Shown: positions 1 to 12,587, counted from the first letter of the stretch. The stretch: 51,369 nt of DNA from Streptomyces sp. I05A-00742 (GCF_013055795.1 NZ_JABETO010000040.1:1-51369), one strand, 5' to 3'. Program-made: numbers and translations. The notes: a model not told the origin generated them from the sequence alone.

Positions 1-601
1 GCCCCCGCCGGCCGCGACGGGCGGGCCGGGGACGGGGAGCGCCCGGCGGCGGCTGGCGCTCCCGGCGGGCGACGGACGGGCGGCGGCCTTCCCGGCCGCG
101 CTCGACGCCTGTGCCCGCGCCGCCCGTGTCCTGTACGGGACCGAGTGCGTCCCGGCCCTGGGCTATCCGTGGGGCGGACGCCCCGCCGCGGCGGGGCCGG
201 TGCTGGGCTGTTTCCTCAACACCGTGGCCCATCCTGCCGACGCGGCGGACGCGGCCGGGCGTACCGCCGCCTGGTGGGACGACCTGGACCACGCCGACGC
301 CCCGTTCGACGAGGTGGTCCACGCGGCTCGCGCCGCCGGTGCGCCCTGGTCGGGGCGGCTCGACGGGCTGCTCACCTTCGAGGACCTCGGCCGCAGGCCG
401 CCGCTGCGGCTGGGCGGTGCGACCGGGCGCGAGGCGCACTTCGACGACCGGCCGCTCCAGGCACCGTTCGCGGTGTCCGTCTCCTACGGCGACGACCTGC
501 TCGTGCGCATGGCCTGGCAGCGCTCGGCCGTGCCGGACGACCGGGCCGAGGACGCGTTCGCGGCCCTCGTCGCCGCTCTGACTCCCCCTCAGGCGCGCTA
601 G
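1..601 (+). CDS. NRPS, C-terminal part of a condensation domain (5' end outside window)
   Basis: The frame beginning at base 2 is open from the window edge to a TAG at 599-601. The visible 199 residues resemble the C-terminal lobe of a condensation (C) domain: GCFLNTVAHP near residue 70 corresponds to the GMFVNTIPLR motif of the next gene, followed by a DEVV/FDEVVHAA stretch and a terminal beta-rich segment. The protein ends about where a C domain would end, with no adenylation or carrier domain after it, so it is either a free-standing C domain or a protein with a terminal C domain. The catalytic HHxxxDG motif would lie upstream and cannot be checked. It is 102 bases upstream of the next NRPS gene on the same strand and probably belongs to the same operon. 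Confidence 0.75.
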   Translation, partial: PPPAATGGPGTGSARRRLALPAGDGRAAAFPAALDACARAARVLYGTECVPALGYPWGGRPAAAGPVLGCFLNTVAHPADAADAAGRTAAWWDDLDHADAPFDEVVHAARAAGAPWSGRLDGLLTFEDLGRRPPLRLGGATGREAHFDDRPLQAPFAVSVSYGDDLLVRMAWQRSAVPDDRAEDAFAALVAALTPPQAR

Positions 602-703
602 CCCACCGGCCGGCCGCCGCCCGGCGCCCCTCCCGTCCCACCCCGACGGGAACGCGCCGACGCTCCGCCTCACCGCCCCCACCCCACAACGGAAAGGCTG
701 ATC

Positions 704-3813
<3,110 letters not shown>

Positions 3814-3817
<4 letters not shown>

Positions 3818-4971
3818 GCACCGCGCCCTCGTCGGTCCTGGAGGCCGGACACCGGGAGATCGTCGACTCGTTCACCTCGTTCGTCCGGCGGGAGCTGGTG
3901 CCGCTGGCCGCGGAGCTCCCGGAGAGCGGCGAGCTGCCCCCGGCCGATCTACGGGCGTATGTCCGCGCGCGCTCGGCCAAGCTGGGCTTCTACGCCGCCG
4001 ACCACCCGGAGGAACTGGGCGGCTCCGGCATGCCGTTCACGGCCGTGGTGCTGCTGCACCACGCCGCCGGGCGCAGCGGCTGTCCGCTGGCGCCGTACGC
4101 GCTGGCGGGGTCCGACGGGCCCAGCCCGCTGCTGCGGCAGGGCACCCCCGAGCAGATCGAGCGGTACCTGAAGCCGCTGGTGCGCGGGGAGACGACGCGC
4201 TGTCTGGCGCTGACCGAGCCGAACGCCGGGTCCGACGCGTTCCGGCTGACGAGTACGGCCGTGCGGCGGGCGGACGGCGGCTGGGTGCTGTCCGGCCGGA
4301 AGACGTTCGTGAGCAACGCCGGGCACGCGGACTTCGCGATCGTGGTGGCCCAGGCCGACGCCGGTCCGACGGCGTTCGTCGTGGCGATGGACCATCCGCG
4401 GCTGCGGATCGGGCAGCGCTACGACGGCATGTCGGGCGAGGAGCTGTTCGAACTCGTCCTGGACGACGTGGAGTTGGGCGCGGACGCCGTCGTCGGCGGG
4501 GAAGCGGGGATCGGCGCGGCGCTGGGGAACGGCATCGACAGCCTGTCCCGCGGCCGGCTGGTGGTGGCCGCGATGTGCAACGGCATCGCCGAGTACGCGC
4601 TGCGGCTCGGGGTGGAGTACGCCCGCGAGCGGCGGGCGTTCGGGGAGCGCATCGGCGCCTACCAGCATGTGCAGGAGCACCTGGTGAGCAGCCGCGCCGA
4701 GGTCGAGGCGGCCAAGCTGCTGACGCTGGCGTGCGCGCGGCTGGTGGACGACGGTGTGGAGTCCCCGGAGAACGCGGCGCTGGCGAAGCTCACCGCCTCC
4801 GAGACGGCGGTGCGCGTGGTGGACCGCTCGCTGCGGGTGCACGGGGCCACGGGCTGGGTGCGCGGGCATCCGCTGGAGTTCCTTTACCGGTACGTCCGGA
4901 TGATGACGATCATCGAGGGGACCTCGGAGATCCAGAAGGTGATCGTCGCCCGGGCCATGGGGCTGGGCTGA
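3814..4971 (+). CDS. acyl-CoA dehydrogenase family flavoprotein within the NRPS operon
   Basis: This 385-residue protein has the normal length and motifs of the acyl-CoA dehydrogenase family. LALTEPNAGSD near residue 135 is the FAD/substrate signature, FGERIGAYQHVQEHL precedes the C-terminal helical bundle, and IIEGTSEIQ near 366 holds the Glu that is the catalytic base in many members. The ATG was chosen because it overlaps the NRPS stop (ATGA); the longer open frame upstream is a shadow of the NRPS gene. In NRPS clusters, relatives of this family oxidise residues bound to carrier proteins (for example prolyl-carrier dehydrogenases that lead to pyrroles) or introduce alpha,beta double bonds. 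A role on a carrier-bound amino acid is inferred from position between modules; the actual substrate is unknown. Confidence 0.9.
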
Positions 4972-5020
4972 CCGGCCCGCGCCCCGGACCACCCATCGAC
5001 TTCCGATTCGACGAGGAATC

Positions 5021-8000
5021 ATGACCACTGCATCTGTCGCGTACGGCGCCGAGCGACGCGCCGACCGCGGGCCGGACGACGTCCTGGCCCGCTTCGCGGA
5101 CCGGGTCCTGCGGGACCCGTCCGCCCCCGCCGTCGAGGACGGCGGACTGAGCTGGACCTACGCCGAACTGGACGTCCTGGCCGACCGGACCGCCGACGCG
5201 CTGCGCGGCCGGGTGCGGCCGGGCGATCTCGTCGGGGTGTGTCTGGACCGCTCCGTCGCCCTGGTCGCGACGGCCGTCGCCCTGGCCCGGCTGGGCGCCG
5301 TCTACCTGCCGCTGGGGCCGCGCCCCGGTGAGCGGCGGCTGGCGGCCGTGGCGGACGTGCTGCGCGTGACCTGCCTGATCGGCTCGGCCGACGCCCTGCC
5401 CGGGGCGTCCGGGGCGGGCGGTACGGTTCCGCTGCCGCTGCCCGCGGCCGGCGCCAACGCCTCCGGCGACCCTGTCGCCGCCTTCCCGTCCTCCGTCCCG
5501 GCCGACGACCGGCGGGGCGCGCCGGACGGCACCCTGTACGCGGTGCTCACGTCGGGCACCACCGGGGTGCCGAAGGCCGTGGCGGTGAGCGGTGCGGCGC
5601 TCGCCGCGCGGCTGGACTGGTACGCCGGGCGCACCGGTTGCGGGCCGGGCGACCGGCACGGCCTGCTGGTCGGGGTGGCCTTCGACCCGCACCTGATGGA
5701 GCTGTGGGCGGCGCTGACGTCCGGTGCCGCGCTGAGCGTCGCGCCGGACGACGTCCGCTGGGACCCGGAGGCGCTGACGGACTGGTGGCGGCGGGCCGGG
5801 GTGACGGTGGCGATCCTGCCCACCCCGCTGGCCGAGCTCGTCCTCGAACGCCCCTGGCCGCATGACTTGACGTTGCGTCATCTCAGTACGGGCGGCGACC
5901 GGTTGCGCCGGGTCCCCGGCCCCGACGTCACCGCGCGCGTGGACAACAACTACGGTCCCGCCGAGGCGACCGTCCTGGTCACGGCCCATGCCCTGAACGG
6001 CACGGCCCCCTCCGCTCCCCCGCCCATCGGCACGCCCCTGCCCGGCGTCGTCGCCTGCGTCACCGACGCCGACGGCCGCCTCGTACCGCGCGGTGAGCCG
6101 GGCGAACTGCGCGTCGGCGGCGACGGTCTGGCCCTCGGCTACCTGGACCCCGATCTCACCGCGCGGCGCTTCGTGCCGCCGCCCGCCGGGGTGATGGGCA
6201 CCGGCCGTGTGTACCGCACCGGGGACCGGGTGCGGATGCGCGAGGACGGGGTACTGGAGTTCCTGGGCCGGCTGGACGACCAGCTGAAGGTGCGCGGCGT
6301 GCGCATCGAACCCGCCGAGGTGGAAGCGGCCTTCGAGCGGGACCCGCGCGTCCTGCGGACCGTCGTGGCCGCGGACACCGCCGCCGGGGGCGGCGTCCGC
6401 CTCATCGCGTTCGTCCGCCCCGCCCCCGGCACGCCCGCACCCGCCGCGGAGGAACTGCTGGCGGCCGTGCGAGGCTGGCTGCCGGAACAGGCGGTGCCGG
6501 CGGCGGTCCGCTTCGTGGACGCCTTCCCGGTGGACGTGAACGGCAAGGTCGACCGCGAGCTGCTCCTGGCCGGCCGCCGTGAGGCGGCGGCGCCCGACTC
6601 CGCCGCATCCTCCCCGACCGAGGACCTGGTCATCGGCCTGTGCCGGGACCTGCTCGGCAGGACCGACCTCGGCCCGGACGCCAACTTCCTCGGCTCCGGC
6701 GGGGATTCCCTGACCGCCGCCCGGCTGCTGACCGCCCTGGAGGAGCAGTGCGGCGTCCGGCTGCGGGCACCCGAGGTGCTGCGGCAGCCGGATCTCCGGG
6801 CGCTGGCCGCCTTGTTGGACGCGCGGCGCCCGTCGGACGACGGGGCGAGCCGGGGCGCCGCCGCACACGGTTCCGCTCCGGCGGCCGGAGAGCCCGCCCG
6901 CCGGGCGGCGGCCCACGAGGAGGCCCGCCCGGGCGGGACCGGGTCGATTCCCGCACCCCGGCGGGCGCCCGAGGACGCCGGGGGCTACACCTCCGGGGCA
7001 TCCGGGGACGCCCGAGGCTCCGAGGGACGGCACACCCCGCCGCCGACCGGCCGGGAAGACGCGCGTCCTGGCGCGGACACCGGGACAGTCGGCCCGGCGA
7101 CCGACGGCCTGCCCCTGCCCAGGACGCGGTCGTCCGCCAACAGCTCCTCCGGCGGCGCCCTCGGCCGGTTCCTCGCCCACGCCGCCGCCGCGCCGACGGC
7201 CCTCGCCGTCTCGGACGGCGCCGACACCCTGACGTACGCCGAACTCGCCGACGCCGCCAGGCGGCTGGCGGGCATCCTGCGGGCCCGGGGTGTCACCCGG
7301 GGGACCGCCGTCGGCCTGCTGCTGCCGCACTCCCCCGGCCTCGTCGTCGCCCAGCTGGCCGTCTGGTGGGCCGGCGGGCACTACGTGCCGCTGGACGCGG
7401 CGTACCCGCGGGCGCGGACGGAGGCCATGCTGGCGGACGGCCGGGTGGAGCTCACGGTCGGGCGCAAGGACGTGCTGGAGGCGGCTCGTATACCCGCCGG
7501 GCGCACGGTGACCGTGTCGGCGTCCGGGACCGTCGAGGAGGACGCGGTGCTCGCGGACCGCGAGCTGCCGGAGCCGTGCCCGTACGACCCGGAGGCGATC
7601 GCGTACACCATGTTCACCTCGGGCTCGACCGGCCGCCCGAAGCCGGTCGCGGTCACCCACGGCAGCGTGGCGGAACTGACGGCGGACCCGCGCTTCCTGA
7701 CGGTCACTCCGCGCGACCGGGTGCTGTTCCACTCCCCGCTCACCTTCGACGCCTCGCCGTTCGAGGTGTGGGTGGCGCTGGCGAACGGCGCCGCGGTCGT
7801 GGTCTCGACCGCCGACCGGCAGTCGCTGGAGAACCTGGCCAGGGACGTGGAACGGCTCGGCGCCACGGTGGCGCTGCTGACCACCGCGCTCTTCCACCAC
7901 CTCGCCGCGCGCGGCTCGGCGGTCTTCGCGGTGCTGCGCGGTGTGATCGTCGGCGGGGAGGCGCTGTCGGGCCGGCACGCCCGCGCGGTGCTGCGCGCGC

Positions 8001-8956
8001 ACCCCTGGCTGGAGCTGGTCAACGGCTACGGCCCGACGGAGGCCACCACCTTCGCCACCGCCCACCGGGTGCGCCCGGAGGACTGCGACGGGCCGCCGCC
8101 CATCGGCCTGCCGATCGCGGGGGCGACGGCGCACGTGATGGACGACCGGGGCGAGCCGGTGGCCGCCGGCGTCCGGGGGGAGCTGTGGATCGGCGGTTCG
8201 CGGCTGGCCCTGGGCTACCTCGGGCAGCCGGAGCGCACCGCCGAGGTCTTCGTCGACCACCCGGTCCATGGCCGCCTCTACCGCACCGGTGACCTGGTCT
8301 CGGCCCGGCCGGACGGCACGCTGGACTTCCACGGGCGGCTGGACGACCAGATCAAGGTCCGCGGCTTCCGGATCGAGCCCGGCGAGGTCGAGCACGCGCT
8401 GCGCTCGCACCCCGGTGTGGCGGATGCCGCCGTCACGGTGCTGCGTCCGGACGCCGAGGGGCCCGGGGACGGGCGGCTCGCCGCGTTCGTCGTCCCGGCG
8501 GAGGGCCGGCGCCCCGAACCGGCCGCGCTGCGCGAGCACTTGGCCGGGATGCTGCCCGTCCATCTGCTGCCGTCCGCCTGGTCCGTGGTGGACGATCTGC
8601 CGCTCACGGTCAACGGAAAGGTCGACCGGGCCGCGCTCGGCGGCCGGTCCGTGACCGCCGCGCAGGCGGCGCGGGAGCTGACCCCCGTCCAGCAGGCCGT
8701 CGCGGCGGCCTGGGGCCGGGCCCTGGAGTGCGAGGTGACCGACCCGGACGCCGACTTCCTGGCGCTCGGCGGACACTCGCTGCTCGCCCTGGGCGTCGTG
8801 GACGACCTCCGTGAGGACCTGGGCGTGGAGCTGTCGCTCGCCGCGTTCTTCGCCGCCCCCACGGTGGCGGGGCAGGCACGGCTGGTGGAGGACGAACTGG
8901 CCGACGCCTACGGCCCGGACGGCACCGCGGACACGGGAACGGAGGACGGACGGTGA
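5021..8956 (+). CDS. NRPS, adenylation-thiolation-adenylation-thiolation (A-T-A-T), no condensation domain
   Basis: This 1311-residue protein has two A-T units in series. A1 (about 30-525) shows LTSGTTGVPK near 176, NNYGPAEAT near 308, YRTGD near 397 and VNGKVDR near 506; T1 has FLGSGGDSL near 557. A linker of about 110 residues, rich in Gly, Pro, Ala and charged residues, follows (about 600-710). A2 (about 712-1205) shows FTSGSTGRPK near 865, NGYGPTEAT near 1001 and VNGKVDR; T2 has FLALGGHSL near 1246. By-eye specificity codes are about DPMISGNVLK for A1 (unrecognised; A5 has PAE instead of PTE) and DAFLIGGTFK for A2, close to the valine-type code DAFWIGGTFK. No HHxxxDG motif occurs, so condensation must be supplied in trans. 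The start has GAGGA five bases upstream. Confidence 0.93.
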   Translation: MTTASVAYGAERRADRGPDDVLARFADRVLRDPSAPAVEDGGLSWTYAELDVLADRTADALRGRVRPGDLVGVCLDRSVALVATAVALARLGAVYLPLGPRPGERRLAAVADVLRVTCLIGSADALPGASGAGGTVPLPLPAAGANASGDPVAAFPSSVPADDRRGAPDGTLYAVLTSGTTGVPKAVAVSGAALAARLDWYAGRTGCGPGDRHGLLVGVAFDPHLMELWAALTSGAALSVAPDDVRWDPEALTDWWRRAGVTVAILPTPLAELVLERPWPHDLTLRHLSTGGDRLRRVPGPDVTARVDNNYGPAEATVLVTAHALNGTAPSAPPPIGTPLPGVVACVTDADGRLVPRGEPGELRVGGDGLALGYLDPDLTARRFVPPPAGVMGTGRVYRTGDRVRMREDGVLEFLGRLDDQLKVRGVRIEPAEVEAAFERDPRVLRTVVAADTAAGGGVRLIAFVRPAPGTPAPAAEELLAAVRGWLPEQAVPAAVRFVDAFPVDVNGKVDRELLLAGRREAAAPDSAASSPTEDLVIGLCRDLLGRTDLGPDANFLGSGGDSLTAARLLTALEEQCGVRLRAPEVLRQPDLRALAALLDARRPSDDGASRGAAAHGSAPAAGEPARRAAAHEEARPGGTGSIPAPRRAPEDAGGYTSGASGDARGSEGRHTPPPTGREDARPGADTGTVGPATDGLPLPRTRSSANSSSGGALGRFLAHAAAAPTALAVSDGADTLTYAELADAARRLAGILRARGVTRGTAVGLLLPHSPGLVVAQLAVWWAGGHYVPLDAAYPRARTEAMLADGRVELTVGRKDVLEAARIPAGRTVTVSASGTVEEDAVLADRELPEPCPYDPEAIAYTMFTSGSTGRPKPVAVTHGSVAELTADPRFLTVTPRDRVLFHSPLTFDASPFEVWVALANGAAVVVSTADRQSLENLARDVERLGATVALLTTALFHHLAARGSAVFAVLRGVIVGGEALSGRHARAVLRAHPWLELVNGYGPTEATTFATAHRVRPEDCDGPPPIGLPIAGATAHVMDDRGEPVAAGVRGELWIGGSRLALGYLGQPERTAEVFVDHPVHGRLYRTGDLVSARPDGTLDFHGRLDDQIKVRGFRIEPGEVEHALRSHPGVADAAVTVLRPDAEGPGDGRLAAFVVPAEGRRPEPAALREHLAGMLPVHLLPSAWSVVDDLPLTVNGKVDRAALGGRSVTAAQAARELTPVQQAVAAAWGRALECEVTDPDADFLALGGHSLLALGVVDDLREDLGVELSLAAFFAAPTVAGQARLVEDELADAYGPDGTADTGTEDGR

Positions 8957-11565
8957 CCACCGCCCAGGACATCGCGCGGCAGGAGGAACTGCTCCGCAGG
9001 GCCCGCCGCCGCGCCGCCGGCGCCCGGACGGCACCCGGCTCCGTGCCGGAAGCCACGGTCACCGGCCCGGCGCCCCTCTCGCACGCGCAGCACCGGATGT
9101 GGCTGATGGAACGGCTGGGCCACACCGGCGCGCTCTACAACGTGCCCTTCGCGACCCGGATCCGCGGCCCCTTCGACCGCGAGGCGTTCGCCCGGGCCCT
9201 CACGGGACTGGTCCGCCGGCACGAGGTGCTGCGCACCCGGTACCGGCAGGCCGGCGGCGAGCCGTACCAGGACGTCGTACCGGCCGCGCCGGTCCCGGTG
9301 CCCACGGTGGACGCCGACGCGGACGCCGTCGATCCCCTGCTGCGCGAGGAGGCGGCGCGCCCCTTCGACCTCGCGGAGGGCCCGGTCCTGCGGGCCCTGC
9401 ATGTGCGGCATGCGGCGCTCGACCACACGGTGCTGCTGACGCTGCATCACATCGCTGTGGACGGTGGCTCGTTGGAGCTCGTCGCGGCGGAGCTCGGCGA
9501 CCGGTACCGGGCGGCCGTGGAGGGCCGCCCGGAGGAGCCGGAGCGCGAGGCGCCCCGCTACACGGACTTCGCCCGTCGCGAGCGGTCCTCGGCGCCGGAC
9601 GAGGCGGGGACCGCCTACTGGACCCGGCGGCTCACGGGCGCCCGCCCGCCGGCGCTGCCCGGGCCCTCCCCCGCCACGACCGGCCAGGGCGAGGGACGGA
9701 CCGTCGCCGCTCCCCTGCCGGCCGGCACCGTCGAGGGGCTGCGGGCGGCGGGGCGCGGGCGCCGGGCCACGCTGTTCACGGTGGTGCTCGCGGCCGCGTT
9801 CGCCGCCCTCCTGGAGGCGACCGGGCAGGAGGACCTGGTCATCGGCTGCGCGAGCAGCCACCGCGACCGGGCCGCCGACCGCGGCCTGGTCGGTCTGTGC
9901 GTCAACACCCTGCCGGTGCGCCCGGACCTCTCCGGCGCCGCGGACTTCGCCGCGCTGCTGGACCGCGTCCGGGACGAGCTGCTGCGCGCGCAGCAGCACC
10001 GCCACGTGCCGTTCGACGCGATCGTGCGGCGGCTCGACGCGTCCGCCCGGGACACGGGCGGGAACGCGCTGGTGGGCGTGACGGCGGACGTCGTGTCCGG
10101 CCCCGTGGGGCTGCGGCTCCCGGGGGCCGTCTGCACCCCGGTCGACGTCCCGCTGGACACAGCCAAGTTCGGCGTCGGGTTCTTCCTGGAGGAGGCGTCG
10201 GACGGCGGCCCCGCCCGCTGCCTGGTGCGGTACGACGCCGGGCGGCTCGACGACCGGGCGGCGCGGGAACTCCTCGACGGCTTCGCGGAGTTGCTGACCG
10301 TCGCGGCCACGTCCGGCGGCCGCCCGCTGCGGCGCCCGACCGGCCCGACGGCCTCGGCGGCCGGCCCGTCGGACGTTCCGGAAGGGCCGGAGCCCGCCGC
10401 CCCGCCCGGCCCGACGCCCGCCGTGGAGACCGTGTTCGAGGAGCTGCTGGGCGAACGGCCGGGCACCGACGGCGACTTCTTCCTCCTCGGCGGGCACTCC
10501 CTGCTGGCGGTACGGGTCGCCGAGCGGCTGCGGGAACGGTTCCGTGTGCCGCTCACCGGCCTCGACGTGCTGGAGCACCGCACGCCCCGCGCGCTCGGGA
10601 CGCTGCTCGACGAGCGGCAGGCCCGGCGCGCGGCCGCCCGCCCGGCCACCGGGGGGCGGACGGCGGCCCGGGCCGGAACGGTCCTGGTGACCGGCGGTAC
10701 CGGCGGGGTGGGCGCGTTCGTGCTGCGCGAACTGGCCGCGCGCGGCCGACCGGTCCGGGCGCTCGTGCGGCCAGAGTCGGCGCACCTGGTGCCGGACGGC
10801 CCCGACGTCGAGGTCGCCGAGGGCGACCTGGGCGACCTCGACAGCCTGCGCGCCGCCGCCCGCGGCGCGGACGCCGTCATCCACTCCGCCTGCACCTTCA
10901 CCTCTCCCGAGGTGGACGTGGCGGCGATGCGGGCCCTCCTGGCGGACCGGCGGCCGGTCCCGTTCGTCTTCGTCAGCAGCGTCGACGCCTACGGCAGGCC
11001 GTCGGTGGCCGACGTGCCGGAGGGCGCGCCTTCGGAGGAGCCGCTGACCGCCTACGGGCGGGCCAAGCTGGACTGCGAGCGCATGCTCCTGGAGGCGGCC
11101 GGCCCGCGGGGCGGGGCGAGCGTGGTGCGGGCCCCCATCGTCTGGGGCGCCCACCCCCGGCTCCGGGACCAGCTGCGGTGGGGCGCGACCGGTGCCCTCT
11201 ACCAGGCCGCCCGGTCCGGGGGTCCGGTCGTCCTGCCCCCGGCCGGGGACGTTCCCGCCTCGGGCGACACCTGGGCCGGCGCGCCCTGGATCCACGCCGC
11301 CGCGCTGGCCCGTGTGCTGGTGCACTGCGTGGAACAGCCGGTGAACGGTGTCGTCAACGCCATCGGGGGACACGTCTCCTGGGCCGGGTTCGCCGCCGAA
11401 CTCCTCCGGCTGCTCGGCACCACCGGCCCCGTCCTCCCGTCGGACACCCCGGCCCCCGGGCTCGTCCACCGCCACCGCCACCGGGCGGAGGCCCTGGCCG
11501 AACTCCTCGTCGAGCGGCCCGGTGAGGACTGGCGCTCGGTACTGGCCGAGATGCTGCGGGTCTGA
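8953..11565 (+). CDS. NRPS, condensation-thiolation with C-terminal SDR (NAD(P)-binding) domain
   Basis: The GTG start overlaps the preceding stop (GTGA). The 870-residue protein has a C domain (about 35-440) beginning with PLSHAQHRMWLMERLG and carrying an intact HHIAVDGGS near residue 164. The carrier domain has FFLLGGHSLLAVRV near 513. The last ~290 residues form an extended short-chain dehydrogenase: VTGGTGGVGAFV near 580 is the Rossmann nucleotide motif, SSVDAYG holds the catalytic Ser and YGRAK near 702 the Tyr-x-x-x-Lys pair. There is no adenylation domain, so its carrier must be loaded by transfer or by a separate A domain. The SDR could be a compact terminal reductase releasing the product, or a tailoring reductase/epimerase; it is shorter than typical NRPS thioester-reductase domains. 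This is the last gene of the locus. Confidence 0.9.
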   Translation: MTTAQDIARQEELLRRARRRAAGARTAPGSVPEATVTGPAPLSHAQHRMWLMERLGHTGALYNVPFATRIRGPFDREAFARALTGLVRRHEVLRTRYRQAGGEPYQDVVPAAPVPVPTVDADADAVDPLLREEAARPFDLAEGPVLRALHVRHAALDHTVLLTLHHIAVDGGSLELVAAELGDRYRAAVEGRPEEPEREAPRYTDFARRERSSAPDEAGTAYWTRRLTGARPPALPGPSPATTGQGEGRTVAAPLPAGTVEGLRAAGRGRRATLFTVVLAAAFAALLEATGQEDLVIGCASSHRDRAADRGLVGLCVNTLPVRPDLSGAADFAALLDRVRDELLRAQQHRHVPFDAIVRRLDASARDTGGNALVGVTADVVSGPVGLRLPGAVCTPVDVPLDTAKFGVGFFLEEASDGGPARCLVRYDAGRLDDRAARELLDGFAELLTVAATSGGRPLRRPTGPTASAAGPSDVPEGPEPAAPPGPTPAVETVFEELLGERPGTDGDFFLLGGHSLLAVRVAERLRERFRVPLTGLDVLEHRTPRALGTLLDERQARRAAARPATGGRTAARAGTVLVTGGTGGVGAFVLRELAARGRPVRALVRPESAHLVPDGPDVEVAEGDLGDLDSLRAAARGADAVIHSACTFTSPEVDVAAMRALLADRRPVPFVFVSSVDAYGRPSVADVPEGAPSEEPLTAYGRAKLDCERMLLEAAGPRGGASVVRAPIVWGAHPRLRDQLRWGATGALYQAARSGGPVVLPPAGDVPASGDTWAGAPWIHAAALARVLVHCVEQPVNGVVNAIGGHVSWAGFAAELLRLLGTTGPVLPSDTPAPGLVHRHRHRAEALAELLVERPGEDWRSVLAEMLRV

Positions 11566-11602
11566 CCGCAGTGCTGCGAGCCTGACGAGGGCTCATGTGC
11601 GA

Positions 11603-11639
11603 GGCCCGCGGGTGCGGTCGACGGCCGCACCCGCGGGCC
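11603..11639. terminator. bidirectional terminator closing the NRPS operon
   Basis: A perfect 15-bp inverted repeat (11603-11617 with 11625-11639) encloses a 7-base loop. It lies between the stop of the C-T-SDR gene and the stop of the convergent DinB gene, so it can serve both. There is no clear T tract, as is usual in streptomycetes. Confidence 0.85.
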
Positions 11640-11646
11640 GCCCGGG

Positions 11647-12177
11647 TCAGCGGCCCGGGCCTGCGGCCCGCAGCAGCCGGAGGTGGCCGATCTCCGCCAC
11701 GTTCTTCATCAGCTCGGCGTTCACCCAGGCGATCATGTGCGCGACGGTGTGGTCGGGGTCGTTCTGCCACGGGAACGGCGCGGTGCGGTCGAGGTCCGCG
11801 TCGGTGAGCCCTTCGAGGGCCGCCGACCAGTCCTCGCGCAGGCCGCGCAACCAGGCGACGGCCGCCTCTCCCCCGCCGGGCCACGCGACGTCGGACCGCT
11901 CACGGGGAGTCCGGCCCGAGGCGTGATCGGCGGCCGTGCCCAGCCACCATCCGAGGTGCCAGCTCAGCCAGCCGATCGTGGGAGCCGGAACGGGCTCGGG
12001 CTCTGTGTCCGCCCAGTCCGGCCACCACCGCCCTCCGGCGTCCGGGCGTACCGTCCAGCAGAGCGGAGCCGGTTCCCACAGGAAGTCCTCGGGCTCCAGG
12101 CGCTCCAAGTGGTACTCGAAGAGCGACCAGGTGAGGTCGAACTGCCATTTGAGCAAGTCACGTTGAGGTGTGCGCAT
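11647..12177 (-). CDS. DinB family protein
   Basis: This 176-residue protein has the four-helix DinB/YfiT-like pattern: an N-terminal helix (LLKWQFDLTWSLFEYHLERL), a LSWHLGWWLG segment near the middle and HTVAHMIAWVNAELMKNVAEIGHL near the C-terminus. The histidines in these segments fit the metal-binding triad of the superfamily. Members are metal-dependent, often thiol-dependent (mycothiol or bacillithiol) enzymes, but the substrate of this one cannot be told. The start ATG follows a run with no strong ribosome-binding site; a much longer open frame upstream on the same strand has no matching homology pattern and is treated as a shadow. It is convergent with the NRPS operon. Confidence 0.85.
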   Translation of the reverse strand: MRTPQRDLLKWQFDLTWSLFEYHLERLEPEDFLWEPAPLCWTVRPDAGGRWWPDWADTEPEPVPAPTIGWLSWHLGWWLGTAADHASGRTPRERSDVAWPGGGEAAVAWLRGLREDWSAALEGLTDADLDRTAPFPWQNDPDHTVAHMIAWVNAELMKNVAEIGHLRLLRAAGPGR

Positions 12178-12254
12178 CGAGCGACCCTGACACACCGCCG
12201 CAGCGCCCGCAACGCAGATTATCGGTAACCCCGCGAGGCCCGGGGCGGCCGCGC

Positions 12255-12491
12255 TCAGACCCGGTCCACGATGCCCACCTTCCCCGCCTCGCGGGCGCAG
12301 TGGGCGCCGCAGTACCACTGCCCGCCTGCCTCGACGCCCTGCCCGATGACGCGGACCTGGCAGTGCTCGCAGATCGGGGCCATGCGGTGGATGGCGCAGG
12401 AGAAGGAGTCGAAGACGTGCCGGGAGCCGTCCCGGGTCTCGACGAAGAACGCCATGTCGTAGTCGTTGCCGCAGACTTCGCATCGTGCCAT
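12255..12491 (-). CDS. small cysteine-rich, probably zinc-binding protein
   Basis: A 78-residue protein beginning MARCEVCGNDYDMAFFV. Cysteine pairs CEVC near residue 4, CEHC near the middle and a WYCGAHC segment near the end suggest one or two zinc-ribbon or metallothionein-like sites. Proteins with the same CEVCGNDYD opening and HRMAPxCEHC segment are common, small and uncharacterised in actinobacteria, sometimes labelled metallothionein. The inner ATG at 12491 is preferred to one 36 bases upstream because the first conserved Cys follows it directly. It is a single gene between the DinB gene and a GNAT-like gene on the same strand. Confidence 0.8.
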   Translation of the reverse strand: MARCEVCGNDYDMAFFVETRDGSRHVFDSFSCAIHRMAPICEHCQVRVIGQGVEAGGQWYCGAHCAREAGKVGIVDRV

Positions 12492-12587
12492 GCGCCGCAT
12501 GCTCCGGAGTGCGGAGGGTACTGGCAAGCGCCCGCCGGGCGCGTCGAACGGGCTGTACCCGCCCGGCGGAGCGGGGACGCCGGCCGC

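Noticed and set aside
4910..9034. 1374-residue open frame on the minus strand across the NRPS genes
   Set aside because: It is antisense to clear NRPS domains and is rich in G, R, P, A, Q and H with no family pattern; long open antisense frames are normal at this GC content.
8908..11481. 857-residue minus-strand frame opposite the C-T-SDR gene
   Set aside because: Low-complexity shadow of a gene with intact catalytic motifs on the + strand.
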